From Bacillus sp. SM2101 (GTDB lineage Bacteria > Bacillota > Bacilli > Bacillales > SM2101): a DNA stretch of 64,000 bases. Shown here one piece after another: positions 49,757 to 60,234 of the stretch. The notes under the pieces are model-generated. The model worked only from the letters and a program-made list of their open reading frames with translations. It made no database searches and had not been told where the DNA came from. A program made the position numbers and the translations under genes. The stretch is from NCBI RefSeq assembly GCF_018588585.1, contig NZ_JAEUFG010000006.1:53288-117287 (forward strand), in the 5' to 3' direction. Position 1 is the first letter of the stretch, and each line of letters opens with the position of its first letter.

Positions 49757-51472
49757 TTATTTCTCATGTCGATGTAAAAAAGCCCGAACACTTTCTACGT
49801 CCCATGTATTAATCACATTTGCGCTTTTTACCCAACCCTTCATTGCAGTTGATACACCGATCGACATATCCTCAAGCATTTCAATATTATGAGCATCCGT
49901 ATTTATGACAATCTTCAATCCTGCCTGTTGCGCTTTTCGAAGGTGATCTGATGAAAGGTCTAAACGGTTTGGGTTTGCATTCAACTCTAACGCGGTATTA
50001 GTCTCCTTTGCGAGTTCAATTAGCATATCAACATCTACATCATACCCAATACGCCTCCCAATCAACCTGCCTGTAGGGTGAGCAATTATATCAACATGAT
50101 GATTACGTAATGCTGTTGTTAACCTCTCCATGATGACCTCTTTTGGTTGAGAGAAACTAGAGTGAATGGATGCAATAACAATATCCATATCCTTCATGAC
50201 CGAATCATCATAATCTAATGTACCATCTGGTAATATGTCCATTTCTACACCAGCGAATATGACAAAATCATCATATTTTTTATTTAACCTTCTAATTTCC
50301 TCTCTTTGAGCCTTTAAGCGTTCAACTGTTAAGCCATTAGCTACTCGTAAGAACTGTGAATGATCCGTAATGGCCATATATTTATATCCCTTATCCCTAC
50401 ACACTTCAGCCATCTCTTCTATTGAATACGCACCATCGCTCCAAGTCGAATGCATATGTAGATCACCTTGAATATCTTCTAAGGAAATTAAGTCTTTTGA
50501 ATGAAAGGATGTAGTTACTTCACTACCATCTTCACGAAGTTCAGGTGGAATATAATTCAAGTCAAAATAAGAATAGAAATCTTCTTCTGAAGAAAAGGTC
50601 GTCGTTTCTCCTGTATTTATATTCTCGACACCATATTCACTAATTTTTTCACCACGTTCTTTTGCTAATTGACGCATTCGAACATTGTGGTCTTTAGAAC
50701 CAGTGAAATGGTGTAGTGTCGTCGCAAATTCAAGAGGTGCAACCAAGCGAAAATCGACGGAAACTTCATAATCATATTGTAATTGAACCGAAACCTTTGT
50801 GTCTCCATTTGAAATGATAGTGGTCATATGTTTAAGCTCAATAAGTTGTTTTCTAACTTTATCACGCTCATTTGTAGCAATAATAAAGTCTAAATCTTTT
50901 ATTGTTTCTTTCATTCTTCTTAAACTGCCCGCTCTTGAATATTGTATCACGCCGTCCATGGATGCTAATGCCTGTTCAATTTCATTAGCTATCGGAAGCA
51001 TGAATGCAATGGGTAACCTTTCGGGACGAGAGCCCATATCTTCAATAGCAGCAAGGATCTTTTCCTCTGTTTTCTTCCCGAATCCTGCTAATGCTTGTAC
51101 CTTATTTGCAATACAAGCCTCCTTTAATGAAGCAGCGTCAACAACCGCTAATTCTTTATAGAGCTTTGCAATTTTTTTGCCGCCTACCCCAGGTAATTTC
51201 AATAATGGAATAAGACCCGTTGGTACTTCTTTTTTCAATTCTGTTAATAAAGAGGACTCTCCACTTTCAATAAACTCCGAAATCACCGCAGATGTACCTT
51301 TACCTATTCCTGGTATATCAGTAAAGGTATTAATTGAAGAAAGGCTTCGATCGTCGTTTTCTAACGCTGTTGCTGCTTTACGAAATGCTGATATTTTAAA
51401 AGGGTTTTCTCCTTTTAGTTCCATATATATTGCAATTGTTTCGAGTAGCTTAATAATTTCTTTTTTATTCAT
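49757..51472 (-). CDS. polX: PolX-type DNA polymerase/PHP exonuclease
   Basis: A family X polymerase for base-excision and gap repair joined to a PHP-domain 3'-5' exonuclease. The 571-residue product has N-terminal HhH repeats (LPGVGGKKIAKLYKELA, LAGFGKKTEEKIL), the polymerase palm with GSLRRMKETIKDLDFIIAT and VDFRLV, and the PHP metal ligands in GDLHMHSTWSDG, AITDHSQ, GVEMDILPDG, IHSSF, HPTGRL and NTDAHN. I chose the ATG at 51472 to match the family N-terminus (MNKKEIIKLLE); a GTG at 51487 overlaps the ribosome site. Confidence 0.95.
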   Translation of the reverse strand: MNKKEIIKLLETIAIYMELKGENPFKISAFRKAATALENDDRSLSSINTFTDIPGIGKGTSAVISEFIESGESSLLTELKKEVPTGLIPLLKLPGVGGKKIAKLYKELAVVDAASLKEACIANKVQALAGFGKKTEEKILAAIEDMGSRPERLPIAFMLPIANEIEQALASMDGVIQYSRAGSLRRMKETIKDLDFIIATNERDKVRKQLIELKHMTTIISNGDTKVSVQLQYDYEVSVDFRLVAPLEFATTLHHFTGSKDHNVRMRQLAKERGEKISEYGVENINTGETTTFSSEEDFYSYFDLNYIPPELREDGSEVTTSFHSKDLISLEDIQGDLHMHSTWSDGAYSIEEMAEVCRDKGYKYMAITDHSQFLRVANGLTVERLKAQREEIRRLNKKYDDFVIFAGVEMDILPDGTLDYDDSVMKDMDIVIASIHSSFSQPKEVIMERLTTALRNHHVDIIAHPTGRLIGRRIGYDVDVDMLIELAKETNTALELNANPNRLDLSSDHLRKAQQAGLKIVINTDAHNIEMLEDMSIGVSTAMKGWVKSANVINTWDVESVRAFLHRHEK

Positions 51473-51550
51473 CTCCAACGATACCACTCCTTTAATTCTT
51501 TCTAACTATAAGAAAAGTGTCATGGCTATCATTACTTTATCTTATCAAAA

Positions 51551-51697
51551 GGCTCTTTTTATTAACTTTTTTGCTATAGCTCCTAACTAGAAGGTTTTTA
51601 CTCAAAAATCATTGTTTTATAACAACCTGCCACGAAACCTAGTCGTATTCGTGTTTATTCTTTTGTGTACAAAATAACATTTTATGTAAAAACAGCC
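51551..51697 (-). repeat. MITE-like repeat, copy 7 (minus orientation)
   Basis: About 147 bp in the 568-bp gap between cvpA-like and polX. The plus strand begins GGCTCTTTTTATTAACTT and ends with AAAACAGCC. The inner block CGTATTCGTGTTTATTC matches the family. Flanks show no target duplication (TATCAAAA against ACTTAGAA). A second copy lies 155 bp away. Confidence 0.65.
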
Positions 51698-51852
51698 ACT
51701 TAGAAATAATGGCGTAAATTGCTCCTGATGAGCCAATAAGAATGTGTATCCAAAATTGAACATACCATAAGAGCGTATATCGTGAAAAGCCTTACTTTTC
51801 TATAAAAATAATACAGTTTTTTTCAAAAAATGTACAACTACGAACTAGCAAA

Positions 51853-51966
51853 GGCTATTGTCGTAAAATTTATTGCTTATGACAAAATTAAAACCGTGAT
51901 CAACTGACTTCATGCAAAAGATGCCACGAACGTTACATATCTAAGGGTTTATTATTTAGTGCGAAA
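51853..51966 (-). repeat. MITE-like repeat, copy 8 (minus orientation, degenerate)
   Basis: Begins GGCTATTGTCGTAAAATTTA, keeps AAAGATGCCACGAACGTT from the middle block and GTGCGAAAACA near the other end, which merges into the following terminator. No target duplication. Confidence 0.55.
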
Positions 51967-52017
51967 ACAAAAAGAGGGTAATTCACACCAAAAACAACTG
52001 GTCGATGAACTATCCTC
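51967..52017 (-). terminator. Terminator after the CvpA-like gene
   Basis: Stem GAGG-TA-TTCA with TGAA-TA-CCTC (51974-51985 and 52006-52017), 24 bases after the stop, followed by TTTTTGTTTTCG on the minus strand. Confidence 0.75.
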
Positions 52018-52040
52018 TAAAGGCGGATCTCACTCCTAAT

Positions 52041-52583
52041 TTATCCCGCAACATACTCAAACCAAAGATCTTTTATCATTGATGAAAAAATCGGGGTGTG
52101 TTTTATCATCATATTAGCCACAAATGAATCTTGTATAGGCATTTGAATAAAGTCTATTGGTAACAATGCTACAATATAAAGCACAACAAATAAGATGATG
52201 TAAACTTCTAAGAAACCTAGAATAGCTCCTGCCCATCCATTGATTTGTTTTAAGATTGGTAAATGAGCAACAAAGTCTAGCATCGATCCAAGGATCTGCA
52301 TAATGATCTTGACCATTATAAATATGATTACAAAAGCGATCGCTCTATAATATGCATCCTCAAGGTTCATATTTTCAAATAAAGAATTTAATGCGCTTCC
52401 TTCACCAATTGTTGGATATGGGATCCAAAGAATTAATTTGGGTGCTAGAGTGTCATAATAGATTGATGCTAAAACAAATGCAACAATCAACCCAAAGAAG
52501 TGAATAATTTGAAGCACGAACCCTCTCTTTAAGCCTATTAAAAATCCTGCAATAAGAATAATTATTAAAATAAGATCAAGCAT
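52041..52583 (-). CDS. CvpA-family membrane protein (YshB)
   Basis: A 180-residue protein with four predicted membrane helices, of the CvpA family named for colicin V production in E. coli; its role in Bacillus is unknown. Family blocks GFLIGLKRGFVLQIIHFFG and LPILKQINGWAGAILGFLEVYIILF are visible. The ATG at 52583 follows AAAGGATTG, and the gene starts 7 bases after zapA, so the two are co-transcribed. Confidence 0.9.
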   Translation of the reverse strand: MLDLILIIILIAGFLIGLKRGFVLQIIHFFGLIVAFVLASIYYDTLAPKLILWIPYPTIGEGSALNSLFENMNLEDAYYRAIAFVIIFIMVKIIMQILGSMLDFVAHLPILKQINGWAGAILGFLEVYIILFVVLYIVALLPIDFIQMPIQDSFVANMMIKHTPIFSSMIKDLWFEYVAG

Positions 52584-52590
52584 TTAAAAT

Positions 52591-52851
52591 TCAATCCTTT
52601 TCTTTATTTACTTGTTGTTCTAGTTTTTCATATTTTTCGGTCAGCTTTACGTAATCATGAACTACGTTAACAGCGGTTAACACCGCTAATTTATGAACGT
52701 CTAAATAAGGGTTTTTCCGACCTATCTCTCTCATCTTTTCATCTACTATTGAAGCTACTTTTAGCACATGACTAGTATTCTCTGAGCCTACAATTGAATA
52801 TTGCTGACCATATATATCAACAGTTGTTCTCGTTTTAGATTTCTCTGACAA
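52591..52851 (-). CDS. zapA: Cell division protein ZapA
   Basis: ZapA bundles FtsZ filaments at the division ring. The product has the globular head ([16 protein letters not shown]) and the C-terminal coiled coil (from about residue 55: [20 protein letters not shown]). I chose the TTG at 52851, preceded by GGGGGA at a good distance, giving 86 residues, close to the B. subtilis length; an ATG at 52866 would add five residues but has a poorer ribosome site. It is followed at once by the cvpA-like gene. Confidence 0.9.
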   Translation of the reverse strand: MSEKSKTRTTVDIYGQQYSIVGSENTSHVLKVASIVDEKMREIGRKNPYLDVHKLAVLTAVNVVHDYVKLTEKYEKLEQQVNKEKD

Positions 52852-53051
52852 CTTGTTGTCCCCCATTTCATCAAAATCCTAATCTTTATCATACCATGAA
52901 AAAAGTAGTTGTGGAAAGAATTCCATAATAGAAATGAATACAGAGTATAATGAAGGTATAATGAGGGTATAAAGATCATGGGGTACTATATTTATATAAA
53001 TCTCTGAATTTGCCTCTAGTGTATGATAGTTGATGCTATTAGCTTCCTTTT

Positions 53052-53202
53052 GGCAGCTTTCATCCTCATTGTATTTTCGTATTCTATGACATAGACGAAT
53101 ACAACACCCGTAACACCTTTATTCTTGAAACACTATACCTATCATATATAATCTAGCTATTCGTCTTTAACATCAATAGTAACGAAATTTTGGAAAAGAG
53201 CA
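53052..53202 (+). repeat. MITE-like repeat, copy 9
   Basis: About 151 bp between zapA and rnhC. It begins GGCAGCTTTC, keeps GACGAATACAACACCCGTAAC in the centre and ends TTGGAAAAGAGCA. The flanks TTCCTTTT and TTACTTCA match at only 5 of 8. It ends 40 bases before the rnhC start, so it forms most of the rnhC upstream region. Confidence 0.65.
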
Positions 53203-53241
53203 TTACTTCATAAAATGAATCTGTGAAGGGGTTGTTTATAG

Positions 53242-54192
53242 TTGGCTAATTCTGTTATTACAGTTGATAAAGCTACCATCAATAAAATGAAAAAACACTA
53301 TGAAAATATTAGTGGTGGTGCTTTACCACCAGGAGCTATTTTTATAGCTAAGGGACCAACGTTTACTATAACTGCATATCGTTCAGGAAAAGTATTATTT
53401 CAAGGCAAAGAAGGAAGCCAGGAAGCACAGCTTTGGGAGTCACAACAAAACAGCTCTTCAACTTCTAGTAACAAGATTAACAAGAGTTCCACACAAGGAG
53501 CTGCGAAAACAAAGTATTCCCCGCCAGATAATATTTCAACTCTTTCAATTATCGGCTCTGATGAAGTAGGGACTGGCGACTATTTCGGACCTATTACTGT
53601 AGTCGCTACCTTCGTTGAAACAAAACACATTCCGTTATTGAAGGAATTAGGAGTGAAAGATTCGAAAGGCTTAACAGATGAAAAGATTTGTTCTATTGCA
53701 AAAGACATCATATCAATCATTCCATATAGTTTACTTATTTTACATAATGAAAAATATAATGACCTACAAACTAGCGGTATAACCCAAGGAAAAATGAAAG
53801 CTATTCTACATAACCGTGCTATTCAACACGTATTAAAGAAAATAGAACCAGCGAAGCATGACGGAATATTAATTGATCAATTCGCTGAACCGTCGACTTA
53901 TTATAAACATTTACAAAAAGAGCAAACAATCGTTAAAGACCATGTTTATTTCAGTACGAAAGCTGAAGGTATCCATATGGCTGTAGCTGCTGCGTCAATA
54001 ATTGCACGTTACGCATTTTTGAAAGAAATGACTAAATTGAGTAAAGAATGTGGGATGGAGCTACCAAAAGGAGCTGGCGCCCAGGTTGACAAGGCAGCTG
54101 CGAAAGTAATTTCAAAGTTCGGTATTCAAAAGCTAAAACAATTTACTAAATACCATTTCGCAAATACCGGGAAGGCGAAGAAATTAGTATAA
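53242..54192 (+). CDS. rnhC: Ribonuclease HIII
   Basis: RNase HIII removes RNA from RNA-DNA hybrids. The 316-residue product has the N-terminal TBP-like substrate-binding domain (about 1-85), then the RNase H fold with IIGSDEVGTGDYFGPI (catalytic Asp and Glu), VKDSKGLTD, LIDQFAEP and AVAAASIIARYAFL. The start is TTG at 53242 after GAAGGGG. It is one of the few plus-strand genes, divergent from zapA, as in B. subtilis. Confidence 0.96.
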   Translation: MANSVITVDKATINKMKKHYENISGGALPPGAIFIAKGPTFTITAYRSGKVLFQGKEGSQEAQLWESQQNSSSTSSNKINKSSTQGAAKTKYSPPDNISTLSIIGSDEVGTGDYFGPITVVATFVETKHIPLLKELGVKDSKGLTDEKICSIAKDIISIIPYSLLILHNEKYNDLQTSGITQGKMKAILHNRAIQHVLKKIEPAKHDGILIDQFAEPSTYYKHLQKEQTIVKDHVYFSTKAEGIHMAVAAASIIARYAFLKEMTKLSKECGMELPKGAGAQVDKAAAKVISKFGIQKLKQFTKYHFANTGKAKKLV

Positions 54193-54305
54193 AGATAAAC
54201 AGTGATAGGATAACCATTATATAATGCTATTGCACAAACACCATAGCTCCTTCTTCTCTTATGTATGTACAAAATTATGAACTAACCAGAAGAAGAGCAT
54301 GCATA

Positions 54306-54339
54306 TAAAAAAGTGTCTCGTATTGATCCGAGACACTTT
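54306..54339 (-). terminator. Terminator of the collagen-like gene
   Basis: Stem AAGTGTCTCG/CGAGACACTT with a 10-base loop, followed by six T on the minus strand. It may also stop rnhC from the other side. It is strikingly similar to the pheT terminator at 55132-55164. Confidence 0.88.
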
Positions 54340-54368
54340 GTCATATTCATGACTTCCTTTGAAGTTCA

Positions 54369-55031
54369 TTATGTTGTATGAACCATATGTCCAGTGAAGC
54401 ATGATACTCTATTAATTGGAATACTTCCATTCGCACTCTGTTGGCTATCATAATCTATTGTAACGCATATTGTATCTAAGCTTTGCAATTGAATTAACGT
54501 ATCTGTGGTACAACATCCCGGTCCCTCAATTGATTGACATGATATGTTAGTTAAGCTATTTAGTACTAAATTTATTGTAGTTTGGGCATCACCATCCGAA
54601 GTCTCAATTTGTATCGATGTACTAAAATGATAAACACCATCCGAAGGTGCAGTAAATATGGAAGTACTAGTATCATAATTGTTTCCACCAAATTCAAAAT
54701 CTTCATTTGGGAATGTTACTTTTAAAGCGGTTGAAGGATCTGGAATATCCTGACCACCAGTTTCTGCTCTAAAACTAAGCATCGGTACTGGGCCTGGTGG
54801 ACCAGTAGCTCCTTGTGGGCCTTGAACACCATCTAATCCAGGTGGACCAGTAGCTCCTTGTGGGCCTTGAACACCATCTAATCCAGGTGGACCAGTAGCT
54901 CCTTGTCCTCCTTGTAGTCCTTGCGGTCCTCGTGCTCCTTGTAGCCCTCTTAATCCAGGTGGACCTGGTGGTCCTTGTGGGCCAGATGGTAGTTGTGGAA
55001 CCACTTTACACTTACAATTTTCACTTTCCAT
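54369..55031 (-). CDS. Collagen-like protein with C1q/BclA-type C-terminal domain
   Basis: A 220-residue protein: a short N-terminus with [17 protein letters not shown], a collagen-like region of about 22 Gly-X-Y triplets (about 16-83, with [10 protein letters not shown] and repeated [15 protein letters not shown]) and a C-terminal beta-rich domain (about 85-220) like the C1q/TNF-fold heads of exosporium glycoproteins. The repeat DNA contains a perfect 45-bp duplication (54796-54840 equals 54841-54885). The ATG at 55031 follows GAGAGGTGAG. A spore-surface location is inferred from relatives such as BclA. It lies between pheT and rnhC, where B. subtilis has no such gene. Confidence 0.85.
   Translation of the reverse strand: MESENCKCKVVPQLPSGPQGPPGPPGLRGLQGARGPQGLQGGQGATGPPGLDGVQGPQGATGPPGLDGVQGPQGATGPPGPVPMLSFRAETGGQDIPDPSTALKVTFPNEDFEFGGNNYDTSTSIFTAPSDGVYHFSTSIQIETSDGDAQTTINLVLNSLTNISCQSIEGPGCCTTDTLIQLQSLDTICVTIDYDSQQSANGSIPINRVSCFTGHMVHTT
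54796..54885 (-). repeat. Perfect 45-bp tandem duplication in the collagen-like region
   Basis: Two identical 45-bp units followed by a partial third (54886-54907). Each encodes five Gly-X-Y triplets. Such repeats expand and contract easily, changing filament length. Confidence 0.95.
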
Positions 55032-55131
55032 TCTCTCACCTCTCATCTTGCATAGTTGTAATCATATATATGAAAAACCTTTATATGTGTTTGGATTCAT
55101 ATACATTTTTTTACAATAAAGGCCTTAACAT

Positions 55132-55164
55132 AAAAAAAGTGTCCCGATATAACTCGAGACACCT
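55132..55164 (-). terminator. Terminator of pheT
   Basis: Stem GTGTCCCG/CTCGAGACAC with one mismatch, followed by seven T on the minus strand, about 45 bases after the pheT stop. Confidence 0.88.
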
Positions 55165-55206
55165 TTTGTTAATGTTTATTAACACGTTTAGTATGATGGT
55201 TCAAAA

Positions 55207-57621
55207 CTAACCTCTTAATTTTGCATCGAACTGATTTTCGACAGCCTTTAAAACATTTTCATGGACAGCTGTTACCTCTTCATCAGTAAGCGTACGTTCT
55301 GGATCTAAATAGCGTAAAGAGAAGGCTACTGATTTTTTGCCTTGCTCCATATGCTCACCTTCGTATAAATCAAAGATCGAAACATTCTTTAACAGATCTC
55401 CACCCGCTTCTATAATTGTTTTCTTTAAATCACCAACTGCTACTTCACTATTGACAACGAGTGCTATATCTCTAGTAATTGAAGGGAAGCGCGGAATGAG
55501 ATTATATTTAAGTTCCGAAACTTCAGCTTGAAGTAGCTTTTCTAATGACAATTCAAATACGTAAGTCTCTTGTAAATCAAGTTCATTTTGGGTGATTGGA
55601 TGAAGTTGTCCAATGATACCTAATACGTCTCCATCTAGTAAGATTTGTGCAGTTCGTCCTGGATGAAGAAGATCTTGTTTTATTTGTTTGTATTGAATGC
55701 GCTCCTCCAAACCCAAGTGGCTAAATAAGCCACCTAAAACACCTTTTGCGACATAGAAATCTACTGCTTTCTTCTCACCTTGCCATAAGTGGGATGACCA
55801 AAGGCCAGTCAATGCTCCAGCAACATGTTCCTTTTCATTTGGCAGTGCATCTTTATCAGATGATACAAATACCGATGCTGTTTCATAAATTGCAATATCT
55901 TCAATTTGTCGAGCACTATTATGTTTTACTACATCAAGTAAATGAGGTATTAAACTTAAACGTAGCATGCTGCGCTCTTCACTCATCGGCATGGCTAAAC
56001 GCACTGGCTCTGCCTCTTCTAATGCAAACTGTTTCACTTTTTCCTCACTCGTTAATGAGTAATTCACTACTTGATATAAGCCTGCTCCTTCAAGATAACG
56101 ACGTACTTTACGACGTTTTGCTTGATAAGGAGTCAATATACCTGGTCTAGCTTCACCGATAGGGAGAGTCGATTTGACATTATCATAACCGTATAATCTC
56201 CCTACTTCTTCAACTAAATCTTCTGGAATTGAAATATCGTTTCTTCTTGTTGGAACAGTGACAACAAAAACATCATTATCTACAGTAAATGAGAACTGGA
56301 GATTATGAAAAATGCTAGCAACTTCTTCATTGGAAATTGACGTCCCGAGTAAACGATTGATTTGTTGGACAGACACCGACACGACAACAGGTTGTAGTTG
56401 TAGTGTATCACTGATGGCCTCACCACCAGCGATTTCTCCTCCAGCATATTCCATCATTAAATATGCTGCTCGATTTGCCGCTTCTAGCGTTCGTTTCGGA
56501 TCTATACCTTTTTCAAAACGCGCACTTGAATCGCTCCTTAATCCATGGCTTTTAGAACTACTTCGTACGACACCACTGTTAAAGTAAGCAGCTTCCAATA
56601 AAATCGTGGTAGTATCTTCACGGACCTCAGAATCAGCTCCACCCATAACCCCAGCAAGCGCTACAGGCTCATTTCCATTTGTAATGACAAGGTCATCTTC
56701 TGTTAATGAGCGTTTTACATCATCTAGCGTAGTAAGCTCCTCTCCAGGTTTAGCACGACGCACAAGTACCTCTTTTGATCCAAAACGGTCATAATCAAAC
56801 GCATGTAATGGTTGACCATATTCAAGTAGGACATAATTCGTAATATCAACTACATTATTGATCGGTCTAATACCCGCTGCCATAAGGCGAGTTTGTAACC
56901 ACAAAGGTGATGGACCTACTTTGACATTTTTTATTACCTTAGTAATATATAGTGGATTAGCGTCATGATCTTCAATATTCACTGAAACTAAATCTGAAGC
57001 CATGTCATTGCTTTCCTGTAGTTGAAAACGAGGAAGTTCAACCTCTTTCCCCAACATTGCACCTACTTCATACGCCACACCTAACATATTTAAACAATCA
57101 GATCGATTGGCTGTTAACTCCAACTCCAACACATGATCATCTAAGTTAAGCTGTTCGAGTGCGTCACTACCAACTTCAACATCGTTAGGAAAAACAAAGA
57201 TACCTGTTGCATAATCTTTTTGAATGACCTTCGCTTCAATTCCTAGCTCTTGAAGTGAACAAATCATCCCATGGGATTCCTCGCCTCTTAACTTCGCTTT
57301 TTTAATTTTGAAGTTTCCAGGTAATACCGCACCTACTTTTGCAACGGCTACCTTTTGTCCTGCAGCAACATTTGCCGCACCACAAATAATTTGAACAGGT
57401 TCACTATCACCGATATCAACGCTACATACGCTTAGTTTATCAGCATTTGGATGCTGCTCCTTTGACAACACATGACCAACAACAACATTTTTTATGCCCT
57501 TATTTAAAGATTCTACTACTTCTACTTCAATACCAGTACGATTAAATTTTTCTGCAAGTTCTTCAGGAGTTACAGCAGATGCATCGACATATTGCTGTAA
57601 CCATTTATATGAGACTAACAT
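55207..57621 (-). CDS. pheT: Phenylalanine-tRNA ligase beta subunit
   Basis: The large subunit of PheRS, with tRNA-binding and editing functions. The 804-residue product has the N-terminal EMAP/OB-type tRNA-binding domain ([20 protein letters not shown]), the B3/B4 editing domain ([14 protein letters not shown]), B5, the catalytic-like core and the C-terminal anticodon-binding FDX-ACB domain ([14 protein letters not shown]). Length equals B. subtilis PheT. The ATG at 57621 follows TGAGGAGGGATAAAC, 15 bases after pheS. Confidence 0.98.
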   Translation of the reverse strand: MLVSYKWLQQYVDASAVTPEELAEKFNRTGIEVEVVESLNKGIKNVVVGHVLSKEQHPNADKLSVCSVDIGDSEPVQIICGAANVAAGQKVAVAKVGAVLPGNFKIKKAKLRGEESHGMICSLQELGIEAKVIQKDYATGIFVFPNDVEVGSDALEQLNLDDHVLELELTANRSDCLNMLGVAYEVGAMLGKEVELPRFQLQESNDMASDLVSVNIEDHDANPLYITKVIKNVKVGPSPLWLQTRLMAAGIRPINNVVDITNYVLLEYGQPLHAFDYDRFGSKEVLVRRAKPGEELTTLDDVKRSLTEDDLVITNGNEPVALAGVMGGADSEVREDTTTILLEAAYFNSGVVRSSSKSHGLRSDSSARFEKGIDPKRTLEAANRAAYLMMEYAGGEIAGGEAISDTLQLQPVVVSVSVQQINRLLGTSISNEEVASIFHNLQFSFTVDNDVFVVTVPTRRNDISIPEDLVEEVGRLYGYDNVKSTLPIGEARPGILTPYQAKRRKVRRYLEGAGLYQVVNYSLTSEEKVKQFALEEAEPVRLAMPMSEERSMLRLSLIPHLLDVVKHNSARQIEDIAIYETASVFVSSDKDALPNEKEHVAGALTGLWSSHLWQGEKKAVDFYVAKGVLGGLFSHLGLEERIQYKQIKQDLLHPGRTAQILLDGDVLGIIGQLHPITQNELDLQETYVFELSLEKLLQAEVSELKYNLIPRFPSITRDIALVVNSEVAVGDLKKTIIEAGGDLLKNVSIFDLYEGEHMEQGKKSVAFSLRYLDPERTLTDEEVTAVHENVLKAVENQFDAKLRG

Positions 57622-57636
57622 GTTTATCCCTCCTCA

Positions 57637-58671
57637 TTAAGCTCGGTTAAATTGTTGTAAGAAACGAAGATCATTTGTATATAAGTGACGTATGTCATCA
57701 ATTCCGTATTTCAACATCGCTATTCGATCTGGACCCATTCCAAAGGCAAAGCCTGAATATTTTTTCGAGTCAAAACCCGCCATTTCAAGCACGTTTGGAT
57801 GCACCATCCCTGACCCTAGTACTTCAATCCAGCCTGTACCTTTACAAATGTTACAACCTTTACCCCTACATTTCATACATGAAATATCAACTTCAACCGA
57901 TGGTTCTGTAAACGGGAAAAAGCTAGGACGAAGACGAATTTCCCTTTCATCACCAAACATTTTCTTTGCGAATACTTCTAACGTACCTTTTAAATCGCTT
58001 AAGCTAATATTTTCATCAACTACAAGTCCTTCTATTTGCATAAATTGATGCGAGTGTGTTGCATCGTCGGTATCTCGTCGATACACTCTCCCTGGACAAA
58101 TGATTTTCACAGGCCCTTTACCTTGATGTTTTTCCATCGTTCTTACTTGCACTGGTGAAGTATGTGTCCGAAGTAAAATATCGTTTAATATAAAGAAGGA
58201 ATCCTGCATATCACGGGCAGGGTGTCCTTTAGGTAGATTTAATGCTTCAAAATTATAGTAATCTTGCTCAACCTCTGGCCCCTCTGCTATCGTATAACCC
58301 ATACCAAGGAACAAATCTTCAATTTCTTCAATAACGACCGTTAAAGGATGTGGATTCCCAGCAGTAATCGGTCTACCTGGCAGCGTGACATCAATTGTTT
58401 CAGATGCTAATTGCTCTTCGACTGCTTGTTTTTCTAGTTTCGTTTTCTTTTCTTCTAATGCAGTTTGAATTGCTTCTCTTACCTCGTTCGCTAAAGCCCC
58501 CATTTTAGGTCTTTCCTCAGCGGATAGCTTACCCATACCTCTTAATACTTCTGTAATAGGGCCTTTCTTTCCTAAATATTGGACACGAATATCATTTAAC
58601 TGCTTTAAATCTTCTACTAAGTTAACTTTTTCAATTGCTTCTTGTTGAAGCTCCTTTAATCGTTCTTGCAT
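57637..58671 (-). CDS. pheS: Phenylalanine-tRNA ligase alpha subunit
   Basis: The catalytic subunit of PheRS. The 344-residue product has an N-terminal coiled coil (about 1-85), then class II motifs: [10 protein letters not shown], motif 2 [23 protein letters not shown] and motif 3 [17 protein letters not shown], with [12 protein letters not shown]. The ATG at 58671 follows AAAGGAGGTATAAAAC. It heads pheST and is preceded by a T-box leader. Confidence 0.98.
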   Translation of the reverse strand: MQERLKELQQEAIEKVNLVEDLKQLNDIRVQYLGKKGPITEVLRGMGKLSAEERPKMGALANEVREAIQTALEEKKTKLEKQAVEEQLASETIDVTLPGRPITAGNPHPLTVVIEEIEDLFLGMGYTIAEGPEVEQDYYNFEALNLPKGHPARDMQDSFFILNDILLRTHTSPVQVRTMEKHQGKGPVKIICPGRVYRRDTDDATHSHQFMQIEGLVVDENISLSDLKGTLEVFAKKMFGDEREIRLRPSFFPFTEPSVEVDISCMKCRGKGCNICKGTGWIEVLGSGMVHPNVLEMAGFDSKKYSGFAFGMGPDRIAMLKYGIDDIRHLYTNDLRFLQQFNRA

Positions 58672-58900
58672 GTTTTATACCTCCTTTTAATTAACAAACT
58701 TCATGCTATTTAACAAACGCTGGATTATAGCGTCTCCCATGAAATAGCCATGATTTCGAGCATATAAATATAGCTACATATCTCAGAAAACACATGGCAT
58801 TTCAATAACAACTGTTAAGTAACTGTGAATTGTTGTCTTCAATCACTCCCCTACAAGTAATGGAGCAAGACAATTCATAACAAACTTTGAAAGCATAATA

Positions 58901-59160
58901 AAACCCCGTCCCTAAAAGAAGGGACGAGGTATATCGCGGTACCACCCTTGTTAACAGCTACGAAGTCTTGAAAGCTGTTCACTTCATTTAGATAACGGAA
59001 CTAGGCCCGGTTCACCTTTACATTTTAGCCAACGCCAAAATGGTCTAAGTGCCAACTCAAGAGGTGAATTCACTTATTTCTACCATAAAAATGCTTTCAG
59101 TCATCGGCATTTTCTCCCTACATGGCGATCGATAAGCTACTCTTCTCTGTCAAAGTTTTT
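58901..59160 (-). ncRNA. T-box leader, phenylalanine-specific, controlling pheST
   Basis: On the minus strand the specifier loop reads GTGAA-TTC-ACC with specifier codon UUC (59066-59068, phenylalanine), followed downstream by the T-box core GGGTGGTACCGCGATA (about 58933-58948) and a terminator stem GTCCCT/AGGGAC ending in a T tract (58901-58931). It reads uncharged tRNA-Phe. About 230 bases separate the terminator from the pheS start; I see nothing else in that stretch. Confidence 0.93.
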
Positions 59161-59273
59161 AATATTTATAGAGGTTGTTCTAAGTACTGAAACAGAACAC
59201 TCATTTACACTATTTTGATTTATACAAAATAACTATTGCTTTATTATATTTAAAAATAATTGCTTATGCAACC

Positions 59274-60029
59274 TTATTGTTGGAAATGATAAAGTACAAT
59301 CCCCGTTGCAACGGCAACATTTAATGATTCGCTTTTTCCATATATAGGTATATAAATGTTAGATGTCGTACTTTTTAGCAGTTCTTCATTTACCCCATTA
59401 CCTTCATTTCCAACTAATAAAGCAAATTTGGATTGGGGGGGAATCTCTCGATAATCGACACCATTTTGTAAAGATGTACCAAAGATAGATACATTCTTTT
59501 CTTTCAATAGTCTCACCCAATCGACAAGGCTTCCTTTTACAACTGGTACATGAAAGATCGCTCCTTGAGTTGCCCTAAGTACCTTTGGATTATATACATC
59601 AACAGTCCCATTTCCTAAAATAATCGCATCAATGCCAACCGCTTCTGCAGTTCGGATGATCGTTCCAACATTTCCTGGATCCTGTACAGCATCAATAAGT
59701 AAATATTTATTTTTATTATCTAAACTAGTGTCCAATGTTAATTTGTTACAAACTGCAAATATACCTTGAGGTGCTTCAGTTTCACTTATAACTGCTATTA
59801 TTTCATCATTGACGTATGTGACATCTATATTCGTTATATCCCACTTTGATGGTATTTCAGTTTTTTCATTTATAATTAGCTCATTCACCGTACCATTTGT
59901 ATGTAGTGCTTCTTCCACCATATGAAAACCTTCAACGAGAAAAAGTCCTGTTTTTTCTCGTTCTTTTCTTGTATGAAGCTTTTTCCATTGCTTCACTTTT
60001 GGATTTTTAGAGGATTCAATTCGTCTCAA
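59274..60029 (-). CDS. 23S/rRNA 2'-O-methyltransferase of the SpoU/TrmH family (YsgA)
   Basis: A SPOUT-fold methyltransferase of 251 residues that methylates RNA ribose using SAM. It has an N-terminal L30e-like substrate domain (KNPKVKQWKKLHTRKEREKTGLFLVEG) and the knotted SpoU domain with AVQDPGNVGTIIRTAEAVG, LLVGNEGNGVNEEL and YIPIYGKSESLNVAVATGIVLY. The start is TTG at 60029, nine bases after AAAGGAG. It lies between pheST and sspI as in B. subtilis. The exact RNA target is not known from sequence. Confidence 0.94.
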   Translation of the reverse strand: MRRIESSKNPKVKQWKKLHTRKEREKTGLFLVEGFHMVEEALHTNGTVNELIINEKTEIPSKWDITNIDVTYVNDEIIAVISETEAPQGIFAVCNKLTLDTSLDNKNKYLLIDAVQDPGNVGTIIRTAEAVGIDAIILGNGTVDVYNPKVLRATQGAIFHVPVVKGSLVDWVRLLKEKNVSIFGTSLQNGVDYREIPPQSKFALLVGNEGNGVNEELLKSTTSNIYIPIYGKSESLNVAVATGIVLYHFQQ

Positions 60030-60056
60030 CTAAGTAAACTCCTTTTATTTTACTCA

Positions 60057-60234
60057 ATATTTAAGGCTGTTTTTGCATTAATTATTGTTTTTCGTATTAA
60101 GAAATAAACACGTACACAACTAGTATTCATGGCATCTTTTCTTCCATACAACGATAACTAACATGTAAAACCACTTTTTTTGGAACTAATATGGGGACCA
60201 TAGCAATAAAATTTACGACAAGAGCCATATTTAA
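60057..60234 (+). repeat. MITE-like repeat, copy 10, full length with perfect 8-bp target duplication
   Basis: A full-length 162-bp copy (60065-60226) from GGCTGTTTTTGCATTAATTA to AAATTTACGACAAGAGCC. ATATTTAA flanks it on both sides (60057-60064 and 60227-60234). It separates divergent ysgA and sspI; its right end is 90 bases upstream of sspI. Confidence 0.9.

Noticed and set aside
54796..54907. 45-bp repeats as a CRISPR or regulatory repeat
   Set aside because: They are in frame and encode Gly-X-Y collagen triplets.
55032..55131. Sigma-K promoter for the collagen-like gene
   Set aside because: AC followed 16 bases later by CATATATAT is close, but it fails the CATANNNTA pattern, and the region is too AT-rich to call.
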